Numbered from the stretch's first letter, positions 34,824 to 43,550 are shown. The stretch: 64,000 bases of DNA from Chitinophaga pinensis (GCA_902167325.1 LR632930.1:3720001-3784000), one strand, 5' to 3'. The notes: generated by a model not told the origin, from the letters alone. Program-made: numbers and translations.

Positions 34824-35416
34824 TGTTCTGCGAGTTGTTTGAATTGTGTCATCGTTTTCACAAGATTATTATGCACGATGGGGTCCGAAGCCCATCGGGG
34901 CAGTTTGCGGTTGCGATGGGTGGTAATGAAATACTGCACCTGTACCATCCCGGAATGCCGCGGCTCCATGATCCACCTGCCTTTAACCCCTGTAAGCCGT
35001 GTGCGGCCTTCGCCGGGCGGATAGTCGGGATGCCGGGCGCTTTCGAATTGCACTTCCAGCGGTGAAAGTATGTGGAAGGAGAGGCAGCAGTCCTGATCCT
35101 CGAAAGGCCAGGGAATTGCATAGCGGATGTAATTGTACCAGTGATCCGGCTCAGGAGCTGGCATCACTTTGTATTCCCGGGCGGAAGGGTTCCAGTGTGG
35201 CCCGCGCTGCGGATCCCGGAGAAGGCGGATAATAGCTGGAGCATCGGCGCGTACGAGGAATACAGCTTTCAGCTCGCGTACGGCTTCGTCTCCGCCGCCA
35301 ATCCAGCGCTCGTACAGGAAGATGTCGCTGGATTGCTTCACCAGCCGGAAATCAGCCGCGCGGAGCAGCGGGGCAGACAGCAGTTGTATCATGATGATGA
35401 GGACGGTCAGTTTCAT
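34820..35416 (-). CDS. START-domain lipid-binding protein, exported
   Basis: About 198 residues from the ATG at 35416, with a signal peptide (residues about 1-20, ending RAADF). The remainder (about 22-195) is a START/Bet v 1-like fold: WIGGGDEAVRELKAVFLVRADAP, WYNYIRYAIPWPFEDQDCCL and RGRWIMEP-like strands, ending in a long amphipathic helix. START domains carry hydrophobic ligands such as sterols, ceramides or fatty acyl groups. It is the first gene of the five-gene operon and probably presents a lipid to the SDR and epimerase that follow; its periplasmic location means a handoff across the membrane would be needed. Ligand unknown. Confidence 0.8.
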   Translation of the reverse strand: MKLTVLIIMIQLLSAPLLRAADFRLVKQSSDIFLYERWIGGGDEAVRELKAVFLVRADAPAIIRLLRDPQRGPHWNPSAREYKVMPAPEPDHWYNYIRYAIPWPFEDQDCCLSFHILSPLEVQFESARHPDYPPGEGRTRLTGVKGRWIMEPRHSGMVQVQYFITTHRNRKLPRWASDPIVHNNLVKTMTQFKQLAEQ

Positions 35417-35634
35417 AATCCGTTGATTTAAGGACAAAACTCGCCCCTGCTGGCGGGCAGGCCTTCAATTTATCCATGAGTTGCAGTTTGGAGCCGTTGA
35501 GTTGTGGAATGAACGGGCGGCTCCGTTCAGCTACGGTTTGGCTGGAAGTGTGGCGGTTGTGCCACGGTATCAGGCCGCCGCTCCGGCTGTTATAGCGTGG
35601 CATGGTTCTTTCACCACTTATCTAAACATCCGGT

Positions 35635-36093
35635 ATGAAAAACGAACGTGATTTACAGGATAACCCGAGAGATCAGGATAAGCTGGCGCCAGAAGAAACC
35701 AGTATTGATCTCCCCGAAGTAAAAGGCATCCCCGGTCAGGAACATATTCGTGTTCCGCCTGCCGGAGAAATGGCAGATACTACGGCTTCGTCGGCAGACG
35801 AGGAAGGAGAGGGCCTGCTTGATGATCTGAATGAAGATGACCTGCAGGGAGAGGATAACGTAAGTGATACTGAGCGAAAGTTGCTCGATGATGCAGCCAG
35901 CTCTGATCCGGATTATGAAGATGAACAGCGCCTGCGGGAAGCACGGCCGGACAATACCGACGATGAGGGCGATCCGCTCAATGAAGATGAATCATTAGAT
36001 GTGCCAGGCAGTGAAGCCGATGATGAAGCCGAGGATATTGGTTCGGAAGATGAAGAAAATAATGAATTCAGTATCGATAAGAACAGTGATTAA
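35635..36093 (+). CDS. Highly acidic hypothetical protein
   Basis: A 152-residue protein with 55 Asp or Glu residues (36 percent), few hydrophobic residues and no signal peptide or membrane helix, so it is probably unfolded and soluble. No family recognised. Acidic proteins of similar composition are common in Chitinophagaceae. A terminator hairpin stands 156 bp downstream. Confidence 0.7.
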   Translation: MKNERDLQDNPRDQDKLAPEETSIDLPEVKGIPGQEHIRVPPAGEMADTTASSADEEGEGLLDDLNEDDLQGEDNVSDTERKLLDDAASSDPDYEDEQRLREARPDNTDDEGDPLNEDESLDVPGSEADDEAEDIGSEDEENNEFSIDKNSD

Positions 36094-36249
36094 AACTGAC
36101 TGTTATGGCAATGCAAGGACATGACGAACACTTATAGTGAATACGTATTAATTGTTAGATACGGTTAATGCAGGCCGGCAGCGATGGGATGGATACATGG
36201 CATTGCAAACATCGGACGGATTAAATTTGCAATGCCGCAGGCCGCCTGC

Positions 36250-36279
36250 AGGGCTGAACGGTTGCGTTCAGCCCTTTTT
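36250..36279 (+). terminator. Terminator after the acidic protein gene
   Basis: An 11-bp perfect stem (36250-36260 with 36265-36275) with loop GTTG, followed by a T-run. It is 156 bp from the stop codon at 36093, so the transcript carries a long 3' tail. Confidence 0.85.
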
Positions 36280-36378
36280 ATTAAGGCCCCGGAGCAGAAA
36301 TATAGGCCTTGGGCAGTAATACTCAAAAAAAATGAGGGTAACTACCTACTTTAGGGCCAATAAAAATGCTTAAAACAA

Positions 36379-36960
36379 ATGAAAGTAACCTCAATGCTGA
36401 CCATAGCAGCCTGCTGCTCCATGGTCATTTATTCCTGTACTAATACCACCGGCACTCCGGCAGCTGCAGCTCCCACACAAGACAGTCTCGTTAAACGCGG
36501 TGCTTATCTCCTAAAAACAATGGGTTGTAACGATTGCCATTCTCCTAAAAAGATGACGGATCGTGGCCCTGTTCCCGATGAAGCACTGCTGCTTTCCGGC
36601 CACCCTGCGGCTATGCCCGTTGCAAAATTCGATACGGCTACTGCAAAAGAATGGGTGTTGTTCAATATGAATAATACCGCAATTGCCGGACCCTGGGGTA
36701 TCAGCTTCGCTGCTAACCTCACACCTGACGAAACCGGTATCGGCAGCTGGACCGAAGAGCAGTTCGGTAGAGCCATCCGCCATGGCATGTACAAAGGATT
36801 GGAGAACACCCGGAGGATGTTGCCGCCGATGCCGATGATCCCTGAATTGAATGATGAAGACCTGAAAGCACTTTTTACTTACCTGAAATCGGTGAAGCCG
36901 GTACATAATATAGTACCCGAGCCGGTAGCGCCTCCGCAGATGGCCGCTTACTTCAGATAG
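36379..36960 (+). CDS. Exported c-type cytochrome lipoprotein
   Basis: A 193-residue protein with a lipobox (VIYSC, Cys20). One heme-binding motif CNDCH is at about residue 51, with a Met-rich C-terminal part (MLPPMPMIP) supplying a possible sixth ligand. The rest fits a single-heme diheme-like c-type cytochrome with WTEEQFGRAIRHGM. It probably passes electrons in the periplasm or at the outer membrane. It is single in its transcript, with a terminator after it. Confidence 0.9.
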   Translation: MKVTSMLTIAACCSMVIYSCTNTTGTPAAAAPTQDSLVKRGAYLLKTMGCNDCHSPKKMTDRGPVPDEALLLSGHPAAMPVAKFDTATAKEWVLFNMNNTAIAGPWGISFAANLTPDETGIGSWTEEQFGRAIRHGMYKGLENTRRMLPPMPMIPELNDEDLKALFTYLKSVKPVHNIVPEPVAPPQMAAYFR

Positions 36961-36980
36961 TAAAAACAGGATATCAATAA

Positions 36981-37013
36981 AAAAGCCGCTGTTCTTCAGG
37001 AGCAGCGGCTTTT
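36981..37013. terminator. Bidirectional terminator between convergent genes
   Basis: A hairpin (AAAAGCCGCTG pairing with its complement near 37001-37013, one G-U pair) with T-runs in both directions, between the stops at 36960 and 37021. Confidence 0.85.
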
Positions 37014-37020
37014 ACATTTT

Positions 37021-37458
37021 TTATTCGGATCGCGTCCAGGTAGTGGTACGCCCGAACATAGACACGCCAACATATCCCCGGATATCCAGCGTATTGCCTT
37101 TGAGTTTCATTTTACTGCTGTAGGTTTTACCGCTCTTGGGATCATATATCTTCCCGTCTTCCCACTCGGCATCGTCCGTATCATACTCAAAGCCGGAAAG
37201 GATCACGAGGCCCTGCAGCGGGCGGTTGCGGAGAGCGGTATTGGTATTCTTCGCATCTTTCCGGGGTGATTTACCGTCATCTTCCATAGCCTTCACCATC
37301 CAGATCAGCTTCCCGAAATACTGATTGCCATTCCGGTAGATCTGTATTTTGGCATCTTTCTCTTCGTTGAGCCACACGCCGTTAATGGCATCGGCTTGTG
37401 CTTTGGAGAAGGCCGGAATGGCCAGTAGTAAGCATATAGCTGCTATGATAGTTTTCAT
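37021..37458 (-). CDS. Exported DUF2147-family protein
   Basis: A 145-residue protein with a signal peptide ending FSKAQ. Residues about 25-143 fit DUF2147: INGVWLNEEKDAKIQIYRNGNQYFGKLIWM, then GKIYDPKSGKTYSSKMKLKGNTLDIRGYVG. This is a lipocalin-like small beta barrel, periplasmic, of unknown function. Confidence 0.9.
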   Translation of the reverse strand: MKTIIAAICLLLAIPAFSKAQADAINGVWLNEEKDAKIQIYRNGNQYFGKLIWMVKAMEDDGKSPRKDAKNTNTALRNRPLQGLVILSGFEYDTDDAEWEDGKIYDPKSGKTYSSKMKLKGNTLDIRGYVGVSMFGRTTTWTRSE

Positions 37459-37588
37459 ATGATAATATTTTTGTGTAGCGCTTAACCTGTAATTTAATGA
37501 AAAATAGTCAACGGGCAGGTAGGTGCAGGATAGTGGTTCTGGCGGAAATGTATATTTTGAGCATCACCGCCTGAAAACTGACAAAGAC

Positions 37589-40327
37589 ATGCATATAAGA
37601 TCCTATCTATTCCACGTTTTGACAACTGCGACCATTGCCGCTGCAGCCGTTCCCGCTGCCGTGCATGCGCAATCCTTTCTGCCTGAAAAGCTGACTACTG
37701 AGTATCGCGAATCACCGATGGGCATAGCATCAGCACAACCACGCCTCAGCTGGCAGATTCGTTCCGCCGGGCGTGATTTCATGCAATCTGCCTATGAAGT
37801 ACGCACCGGAGCCAATGCCGCTGCGCTGGCCAAAGGGAAAGAAATTGGCTGGCACAGTGGTAAGGTAAGCTCCGGTGAATCATTGCACATCCCTTACAGC
37901 GGCAACGCCCTGCAATCGCGCGAGCGCGTATTCTGGCAGGTAAGGGTGTATGACCGTAATGGTAAAGCATCCCCCTGGAGCAGCGTTGCCTCCTGGGAAA
38001 TGGGGCTGCTGCAGCCGCGTGACTGGGCCGCCGAATGGATTGGCCGGAGCAACGATACCACCGGCAAACCCGGCCCCAGTCCATTGTTCCGTAGACCATT
38101 CCAGGTGGCTAAACCTATTCAGCAGGCTCGCCTGTTTGTTACCGCGCGCGGATTGTATGAAGCGCATATCAATGGTAAAAGAGTAGGAGATGATTACCTG
38201 ACTCCCGGATGGACCGCCTACGACAAACGACTTCAATACCAGGTGTATGACATCACTTCCATGCTCCGTAACGGAGATAACGTGGTAGGTGCCACGTTGG
38301 GCGACGGATGGTACCGCGGTAACCTCGTGTTCCTCAACCAGCGCAATACCTACGGCAAAACCGCTGCACTTTTACTCCAAATGGAAATCACTTACCGCGA
38401 CGGCTCCCGTGAAACCATTGCTACCGACGGTTCCTGGAAAACCACTGACGCCGGTCCTGTTCGCTATTCTGATATCTACAACGGCGAAACACTTGATGCC
38501 CACATGGAAATTGCCGGATGGGCTGCTCCCGGCTTCAGTGATGCCGGCTGGCAATCTGCTGCAGTGCTGCCCCTCACGAAAGATAATATTGTGGCTCAGG
38601 AAGGACCGGGTGTAAAGAAGCATGAAAGACTGAAGCCCATCAAATTCATCACCACGCCACAAGGCGAAACGGTGGTAGACTTCGGTCAGAACATGGTAGG
38701 CTGGGTAGAGCTGAGCGTAAAAGGTAATGCCGGCGATACCATCACCATTCATCATGCTGAAGTACTGGATAAAGACGGTAATTTTTACACCGCTAACCTC
38801 CGCGCAGCCAAACAGGAAAACAAGTTTATCCTCAAAGGTGGTGCAACCGAAACGCTTGCGCCAAGATTTACTTTCCAGGGTTTCCGGTATATACGGGTGA
38901 AGGGAATAGGTCAGGCAATGGATACCAGCCTGTTCACTGCCGTTGCAGTATATTCCGATATGGGTGAAACCGGCAGCTTTACCTGCTCGCACCCGCTGAT
39001 CAATCAGCTGCAGCGTAATATTCAATGGGGCCAGAAAGGTAACTTTGTGGATGTACCTACCGACTGTCCCCAGCGCGATGAGCGCCTCGGCTGGACGGGC
39101 GATGCGCAGGTGTTCTTCAACACGGCGGCTTACAATATGAACGTTACCGGCTTTTTTACCAAATGGATGAAAGATGTGGCGGCAGATCAGCGCCCCAATG
39201 GAGATATCCCTGTAGTAATACCAGATGTAAAAGTAATTCCCTGGGCAGGCTCGGCCGGTTGGGGCGATGTGGTGACTATCATCCCCTGGCAGTTCTACCA
39301 GAATTATGGCGACCGCCGGATGCTGGAAGTACAATACCAGAGCATGACCAACTGGGTGGATTACATCACGAAGATCAGCCGCAACGAGCTTTGGAACCAT
39401 GGTCCTCACTTCGGTGACTGGCTGTTTTATTCTGCCCCCCAAGATAACGATGGTCGCTCTGCAATTACCGATAAATACCTCATCGCGCAGGCATTCTATA
39501 TCCACTCTACCCAGAACGTGATCAATACCGCGAAAGTACTGGGCAAAACTGCTGACGCAGAGAAATACGAAGCACTCATCAAAAGAATTAAAAACGCTTT
39601 CCTCCGTGAATATGTAACGCCCAGCGGCCGAATGGTATCCAGCACACAAACTGCTTATGTACTGGCTCTGAATTTTGATATCCTCCCGGAAGAGCAGCGT
39701 GCTACGGCCGCTAAACGCCTTGTAGATAATATCGAATCTTATGGCAACCACCTCACCACCGGCTTCCTCGGTACCCCGTACCTCTGCCATGTGCTCACGC
39801 GCTACGGCTATACGGATGTGGCGTATAAGCTGCTGATGCAGGAAACTTATCCTTCTTGGCTGTACCCCGTTAAAATGGGTGCTACCACCATCTGGGAGCG
39901 TTGGGATGGCATTAAGCCGGATGGCAGCTTCCAGGATGTGGGGATGAACTCGTTCAACCACTATGCTTATGGTGCTATTGGCGACTGGATGTATAAAACA
40001 GTAACAGGTATTCAGCCAGACCCTGCTGCGCCAGGATACAAACAGTTCCGCATTCAGCCCCGCCCCGGCGGAGGCCTGACACATGCGAATGCAGAATTCA
40101 AATCATTGTACGGTACCATTGCTTCTAAGTGGAAGCTGGCAGATGGTAAGTTGAAACTGGAGGTTACCGTGCCTGCTAATACATCGGCAAAGATCATATT
40201 GCCCGGGGCTGCTACTGCAGCGGTAACCGAATCGGGTAAGACGGTACAAACCACTGCGGATGGTAAAGATGCATCACTTCAGGTAGGTTCCGGTACTTAT
40301 GCATTTGAGTATAGCTTTTCCAAATAA
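37589..40327 (+). CDS. Alpha-L-rhamnosidase, GH78
   Basis: About 912 residues from the ATG at 37589, with a signal peptide ending VHAQ. The GH78 plan is clear: N-terminal Bac_rhamnosid_N beta domain (QARLFVTARGLYEAHINGK), a second beta domain, and the alpha/alpha barrel with DVPTDCPQRDERLGWTGDAQVF, which holds the catalytic acid region, and a late WERWDG. It ends with a small beta domain. It should release terminal alpha-L-rhamnose from plant glycans in the periplasm. No rhamnose transporter or Sus pair lies next to it. A weak -7 like element is at 37551-37559. Terminator follows. Confidence 0.95.
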   Translation: MHIRSYLFHVLTTATIAAAAVPAAVHAQSFLPEKLTTEYRESPMGIASAQPRLSWQIRSAGRDFMQSAYEVRTGANAAALAKGKEIGWHSGKVSSGESLHIPYSGNALQSRERVFWQVRVYDRNGKASPWSSVASWEMGLLQPRDWAAEWIGRSNDTTGKPGPSPLFRRPFQVAKPIQQARLFVTARGLYEAHINGKRVGDDYLTPGWTAYDKRLQYQVYDITSMLRNGDNVVGATLGDGWYRGNLVFLNQRNTYGKTAALLLQMEITYRDGSRETIATDGSWKTTDAGPVRYSDIYNGETLDAHMEIAGWAAPGFSDAGWQSAAVLPLTKDNIVAQEGPGVKKHERLKPIKFITTPQGETVVDFGQNMVGWVELSVKGNAGDTITIHHAEVLDKDGNFYTANLRAAKQENKFILKGGATETLAPRFTFQGFRYIRVKGIGQAMDTSLFTAVAVYSDMGETGSFTCSHPLINQLQRNIQWGQKGNFVDVPTDCPQRDERLGWTGDAQVFFNTAAYNMNVTGFFTKWMKDVAADQRPNGDIPVVIPDVKVIPWAGSAGWGDVVTIIPWQFYQNYGDRRMLEVQYQSMTNWVDYITKISRNELWNHGPHFGDWLFYSAPQDNDGRSAITDKYLIAQAFYIHSTQNVINTAKVLGKTADAEKYEALIKRIKNAFLREYVTPSGRMVSSTQTAYVLALNFDILPEEQRATAAKRLVDNIESYGNHLTTGFLGTPYLCHVLTRYGYTDVAYKLLMQETYPSWLYPVKMGATTIWERWDGIKPDGSFQDVGMNSFNHYAYGAIGDWMYKTVTGIQPDPAAPGYKQFRIQPRPGGGLTHANAEFKSLYGTIASKWKLADGKLKLEVTVPANTSAKIILPGAATAAVTESGKTVQTTADGKDASLQVGSGTYAFEYSFSK

Positions 40328-40358
40328 GTTTTTCCCATAACTGTAACAATCAAACATG

Positions 40359-40392
40359 CGAAAGGCCGCCCATTGAGGCGGCCTTTGCTTTT
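40359..40392 (+). terminator. Terminator of the rhamnosidase gene
   Basis: Perfect 10-bp stem (40361-40370 with 40377-40386), 6-nt loop, followed by GCTTTT, ending 65 bp after the rhamnosidase stop. Confidence 0.85.
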
Positions 40393-40409
40393 GATATCAA
40401 TCAATGTAG

Positions 40410-40622
40410 TTATTCGTCGTCTTGCTGGAAGTCGAGGATGTCGCCCGGTTTGCATTTCAGTTCTCGGCACAGGGCTTCAAGTGTTTCGAAACGGATACCT
40501 TTAACCTTGCCCGTTTTAAGGAGGCTGAGGTTTGTAACGGAAATATCGATCCGCGCTGCAAGGTCTTTCAGCGAGATCTTATTCTTGGCCATTTCAACGT
40601 CCAGGTTTACAATAATACCCAT
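40410..40622 (-). CDS. XRE/Cro-type small regulator
   Basis: A 70-residue protein made of one helix-turn-helix (about residues 14-60) with SLKDLAARIDISVTNLSLLKTGKVKGIRFETLEALCRELKC in pieces, as in YozG-type Cro/CI regulators. Such genes commonly sit directly after DUF2975 genes; here the two share one base, so translation is coupled. It may control its own operon. Confidence 0.9.
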   Translation of the reverse strand: MGIIVNLDVEMAKNKISLKDLAARIDISVTNLSLLKTGKVKGIRFETLEALCRELKCKPGDILDFQQDDE

Positions 40623-41236
40623 TATACAAAAGCTTCGTTTTCCTGTTGCAGCTGCAGGCCGTACCTGAATACATCTACCAGTAAGTAGATAACCACAGCA
40701 ACAACGATATAGGGTAACCCCAAATTCCAGTTTATTCTGAATGATTGTGCCGCCTCAGGGATCTGCGCCTGTACGATGGCAGACTGTGTGATGCTCAGCA
40801 GCAGATTATAGGGAGCAAACAGCCCGATAAACAGCGCCGTAAGCCGCAGCCGGTAAATGGTTTCTCCGGAAAAAGGGCTATGCGCCAGCAGGGAACGGAG
40901 TACGCGGCGGATGTTGTACAGTGCAGAGATCAACAGTATTTCGAACAGAAAGAAGAGGAGGAATGCCGTAACCTGGTTAAACAGGTTGTTGGGTACATGC
41001 AGATGCACCATGGCATCTCTCGCTTCTATTGTGGCGCCGGGAACCGGTATGGAAGACAGCGGCGCGTTCAGGCGTACCAGGGCGCTGAAGTCTGCCGAGG
41101 GTTCGCCAAACATCGTTTTAATGAGGAAATACAGGCCGATGGCGATCAGCCCGAAGTTAATATACCAGCAGGCTTCCACAAGCCAGCGGAAGGCGTGGAA
41201 TATCCGGTTGCGGTGGGCTGGAGGTGTTCTATACAT
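40622..41236 (-). CDS. DUF2975 membrane protein
   Basis: A 204-residue integral membrane protein with four helices (about residues 20-40, 85-108, 125-150 and 165-190) matching the DUF2975 pattern, including NIRRVLRSL and SPFSGETIYRLRLTALF. Its function is unknown; it is typically paired with a small XRE regulator, as here. It lies 17 bp after the VTT gene stop, so the four genes from the methyltransferase down to the regulator probably form one minus-strand operon. Confidence 0.88.
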   Translation of the reverse strand: MYRTPPAHRNRIFHAFRWLVEACWYINFGLIAIGLYFLIKTMFGEPSADFSALVRLNAPLSSIPVPGATIEARDAMVHLHVPNNLFNQVTAFLLFFLFEILLISALYNIRRVLRSLLAHSPFSGETIYRLRLTALFIGLFAPYNLLLSITQSAIVQAQIPEAAQSFRINWNLGLPYIVVAVVIYLLVDVFRYGLQLQQENEAFV

Positions 41237-41253
41237 ATAGGCAGATAAATGGA

Positions 41254-41823
41254 TCAGATATATTGCAGTAAAAAAATGTAAATACCGCAGATCACTGCTT
41301 CTCCGGCCAGCAGTGCCGGCAGAAACTTCCGGACGGGGAGCTTTACTGAGCCGGCCACGTAACAGGCAAGGTCAGTGGGAGCTACAGGTGCAAAGGCCCA
41401 GAGAGCAATAAACCACTGTCCGTAAGGTCCTTCGAGCCGCTGCCGCATGCGTGCAGTCTTTTCCGGATGGCGTTGCTCGAACCAGGCAGCGAGGCCCAGC
41501 CAGCCCGATAAACGGTATAACAGCCACGAAACCAACGCTATTGATGCCATAAACACCCCAAACAGGAACCAGGGTTCCTCCCGGAAGAGCAGGATGCCCG
41601 CGGCCAGAAAGGGAGTGCCCGGTATGAGGACAAGGCCGCGTATAACGCACACTGCAAAGAACACCGCTGTGGTCCATCCCGGGTATTGCCCCACGAAAGC
41701 AGAAACATCACTGGCTGTAAGGTGCTGCGCATAGAGGAAGTAAATGGCGATGCTTCCCAGCAGCGTGGCTGCCCAGATGATGCGCAGGTTGCGCCCGGTA
41801 ACAGTGGCGTTATTTCTGGGCAT
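41254..41823 (-). CDS. VTT-domain (DedA/TVP38-like) membrane protein
   Basis: A 189-residue membrane protein with about five helices. The VTT/SNARE-associated core has LIPGTPFLAAGILLF, and FAPVAPTDLACYVAGSVKLPVRKFL matches the FxPxxPxDxxxYxAG core of TVP38/DedA relatives. Such proteins act as phospholipid scramblases or flippases. It overlaps the upstream phospholipid-methyltransferase-like gene by 14 bp, which points to a joint role in membrane lipids. Confidence 0.87.
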   Translation of the reverse strand: MPRNNATVTGRNLRIIWAATLLGSIAIYFLYAQHLTASDVSAFVGQYPGWTTAVFFAVCVIRGLVLIPGTPFLAAGILLFREEPWFLFGVFMASIALVSWLLYRLSGWLGLAAWFEQRHPEKTARMRQRLEGPYGQWFIALWAFAPVAPTDLACYVAGSVKLPVRKFLPALLAGEAVICGIYIFLLQYI

Positions 41824-42346
41824 AGTATATAAATGCGGGCGGAATGTTGAAAAGGGTGAATCCGTAATTGACCGCGGGAAACCGTTGGCGTATGGCCGAA
41901 ATATCTTTGAGGGAATATTGGAACTGGATGAAGAACCCGCCCGGTTTCAGTGCTTCGTAACACCTTTCGAGCAACTGCGTTTTGGTACCCGCGTCAAGAT
42001 TGGCGAGGGGGATGCCGCTGAGGATATAATCGGCAGAATCATTGGGTACGTATGAAGGGAGGCGGAGCACATCCGCATTTAGGTGTGAAGCCCGCTGGTC
42101 CTGCACGGCAGTCAGCTGCCTGTATAACACCGGATTGATTTCAAAAGATGTAAGGGTAGAAGCCGGACTCATCTTCTCCAGAATGCGCTTTGTCATAACC
42201 CCTGTGCCAGCCCCCAGTTCCACAATGGAAAGTGATTTCTGGAACTGGATGATGTTCGTCATCCGTTTGGTCAGCACCGGTGAGCTCTCCATCACCGATC
42301 CCGTTTGCCTTATATTCTGCCATGCGGCCCTGAAAAATGTGTACAT
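41810..42346 (-). CDS. Class I SAM methyltransferase, phospholipid N-methyltransferase-like
   Basis: About 178 residues from the ATG at 42346. SAM motif I is VELGAGTGVMTKRIL; then ILSGIPLANL and a C-terminal GGFFIQFQYS. The opening FFRAAWQNIRQTGSVMESSPVL is the layout of PmtA-type phosphatidylethanolamine N-methyltransferases and KsgA-like relatives. The ORF could be extended to 42526, but that part would cross the promoter element at 42407-42414 and lacks family resemblance. It overlaps the VTT gene by 14 bp. Lipid head-group methylation is likely but not proven. Confidence 0.82.
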   Translation of the reverse strand: MYTFFRAAWQNIRQTGSVMESSPVLTKRMTNIIQFQKSLSIVELGAGTGVMTKRILEKMSPASTLTSFEINPVLYRQLTAVQDQRASHLNADVLRLPSYVPNDSADYILSGIPLANLDAGTKTQLLERCYEALKPGGFFIQFQYSLKDISAIRQRFPAVNYGFTLFNIPPAFIYYAQK

Positions 42347-42406
42347 AGCGCGGAAATTGTGCTGTATGAAGTAATACACCGAAGATAATAGCCTTTTTTT
42401 AGAAAA

Positions 42407-42414
42407 CAAATATA
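42407..42414 (-). promoter_or_regulatory. Bacteroidota -7 element for the methyltransferase operon
   Basis: On the minus strand TATATTTG matches TAnnTTTG, 61 nt upstream of the ATG at 42346. It supports that start over the longer ORF. Confidence 0.55.
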
Positions 42415-42848
42415 AATTTACGTAAAACATAAAATCTGTGATGAAATGCATAAATATGGGAGGAAGGGTGGGGTAGATGGGGCGAATGGGCCTTGTGGCA
42501 AAAAAAATAGCCCGTGTAAGAAACACAGGCCCTCATTTTTCAGCTTCATAACCATTAAAACCTTAATAGCTTATTGCTAATTGTATATTTCTTGTATATG
42601 CGAGGATGCGGCCGGCTGCATAAAGCAACATGGCGCGCAGGGCCTGATATTGTATGTGGGAAATAATTCTTGCTCTTCATGTGCTACTCGTGACTTACCA
42701 GAGCGCAATGTACGGTACCGGGAAATTATATCTCAGGTGGGGATCATTGAAAGGCAGAATTATTGAGCTTAACTGCGAATCGGGAAGTTTAAAGCGGGGA
42801 GGGAATACGCATGTTTTTGTCTAATTTCGCGCCAAAACCGGAACGTAC
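42415..42848. other. Intergenic region between two divergent genes, holding an orphan terminator
   Basis: No convincing protein gene. It carries the hairpin at 42503-42540, an A/T-rich section, and a weak -7-like TAATTTCG at 42832-42839 before the thioesterase. Confidence 0.5.
42503..42540 (-). terminator. Orphan terminator-like hairpin in a divergent intergenic region
   Basis: The stem is GCCCGTGT with one mismatch to ACACAGGC (42510-42517 with 42523-42530, loop AAGAA). On the minus strand it is followed by TATTTTTTT, a strong tract, and on the plus strand by CCTCATTTTT. No annotated gene ends here. Confidence 0.6.
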
Positions 42849-43247
42849 ATGAATTTTTATACCAGGAAATGGGTGAAGCCGGAAGATCTCAATGCCCACG
42901 GCACTTTGTTTGGCGGTAGCCTCCTCCGCTGGATCGATGAGGAAGCGGCGATATATGCTATCATTCAACTGGGCACCAACGGGTGTGTGACCAAGTATAT
43001 GTCAGAAATCAATTTCATCAACTCTGCCCGCCAGGGCGATATCGTGGAGTTGGGTATTAAAGCCACCCATTTCGGCCGTACATCCATTACACTTGCCTGT
43101 GAAGTGCGTAATAAGATCACGCAGAAGTCTATACTTACCGTAGATAAAATTGTGTTTGTAAGCGTGGATGAGAACGGTGTTCCTAAACCTCATGGCCGTA
43201 CGGAAATCATTTATACCGACGAACGGCTGCGCGAAGATCCGTTGTAA
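42849..43247 (+). CDS. Acyl-CoA thioesterase, hotdog fold
   Basis: A 132-residue protein of the YciA/ACOT type. The hotdog signature is NAHGTLFGGSLLRWIDEEAA, with the core strand CVTKYMSEINFINSARQGDIVELGIKATHFGRTSITLACEV. It hydrolyses acyl-CoA esters in the cytoplasm, with a broad chain range expected. Its 3' end overlaps the convergent small gene by 37 bp. Confidence 0.92.
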   Translation: MNFYTRKWVKPEDLNAHGTLFGGSLLRWIDEEAAIYAIIQLGTNGCVTKYMSEINFINSARQGDIVELGIKATHFGRTSITLACEVRNKITQKSILTVDKIVFVSVDENGVPKPHGRTEIIYTDERLREDPL

Positions 43248-43429
43248 TTTTCCTCAGGCAGGAGGAATTGCCTGCGTTGGGTAAGCCATAATTCAATTTC
43301 CCGGAGATCATTTCCTAGCGTATATACCGCCGCTTTTACCTTTTGCAGCGATACATTGAACTTTACCGCCAGATGCATCAGATCGGGCTGGGGAATGCCT
43401 TGCAGTGGGTTTTTATGCCTTTTTTCCAT
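43211..43429 (-). CDS. Small DUF3606-like protein
   Basis: A 72-residue protein with HLAVKFNVSLQKVKAAVYTLGNDLREIELWL, which fits the helical DUF3606 motif (a cold-shock-like small domain). No signal peptide. It overlaps the convergent thioesterase by 37 bp, so one of the two ends is less certain. Function unknown. Confidence 0.6.
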   Translation of the reverse strand: MEKRHKNPLQGIPQPDLMHLAVKFNVSLQKVKAAVYTLGNDLREIELWLTQRRQFLLPEENYNGSSRSRSSV

Positions 43430-43550
43430 GCGATGCCTTTTCTCTTCTTACCGTAAATTCATGCCAAACGTATTTATCGTTACGGTAAAGGCTTACCAGC
43501 CCATGGTCCGGCCAACTGCTGTGGATTTCCATCCATAATCCGGGGAGCAC

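Noticed and set aside
38372..40084. 570-residue minus-strand ORF opposite the rhamnosidase
   Set aside because: Mirror frame of a clear GH78 gene with no family features.
42581..42766. 61-residue ORF in the divergent intergenic region
   Set aside because: Odd composition (Cys-rich), no promoter spacing that fits and no similarity to known small proteins.
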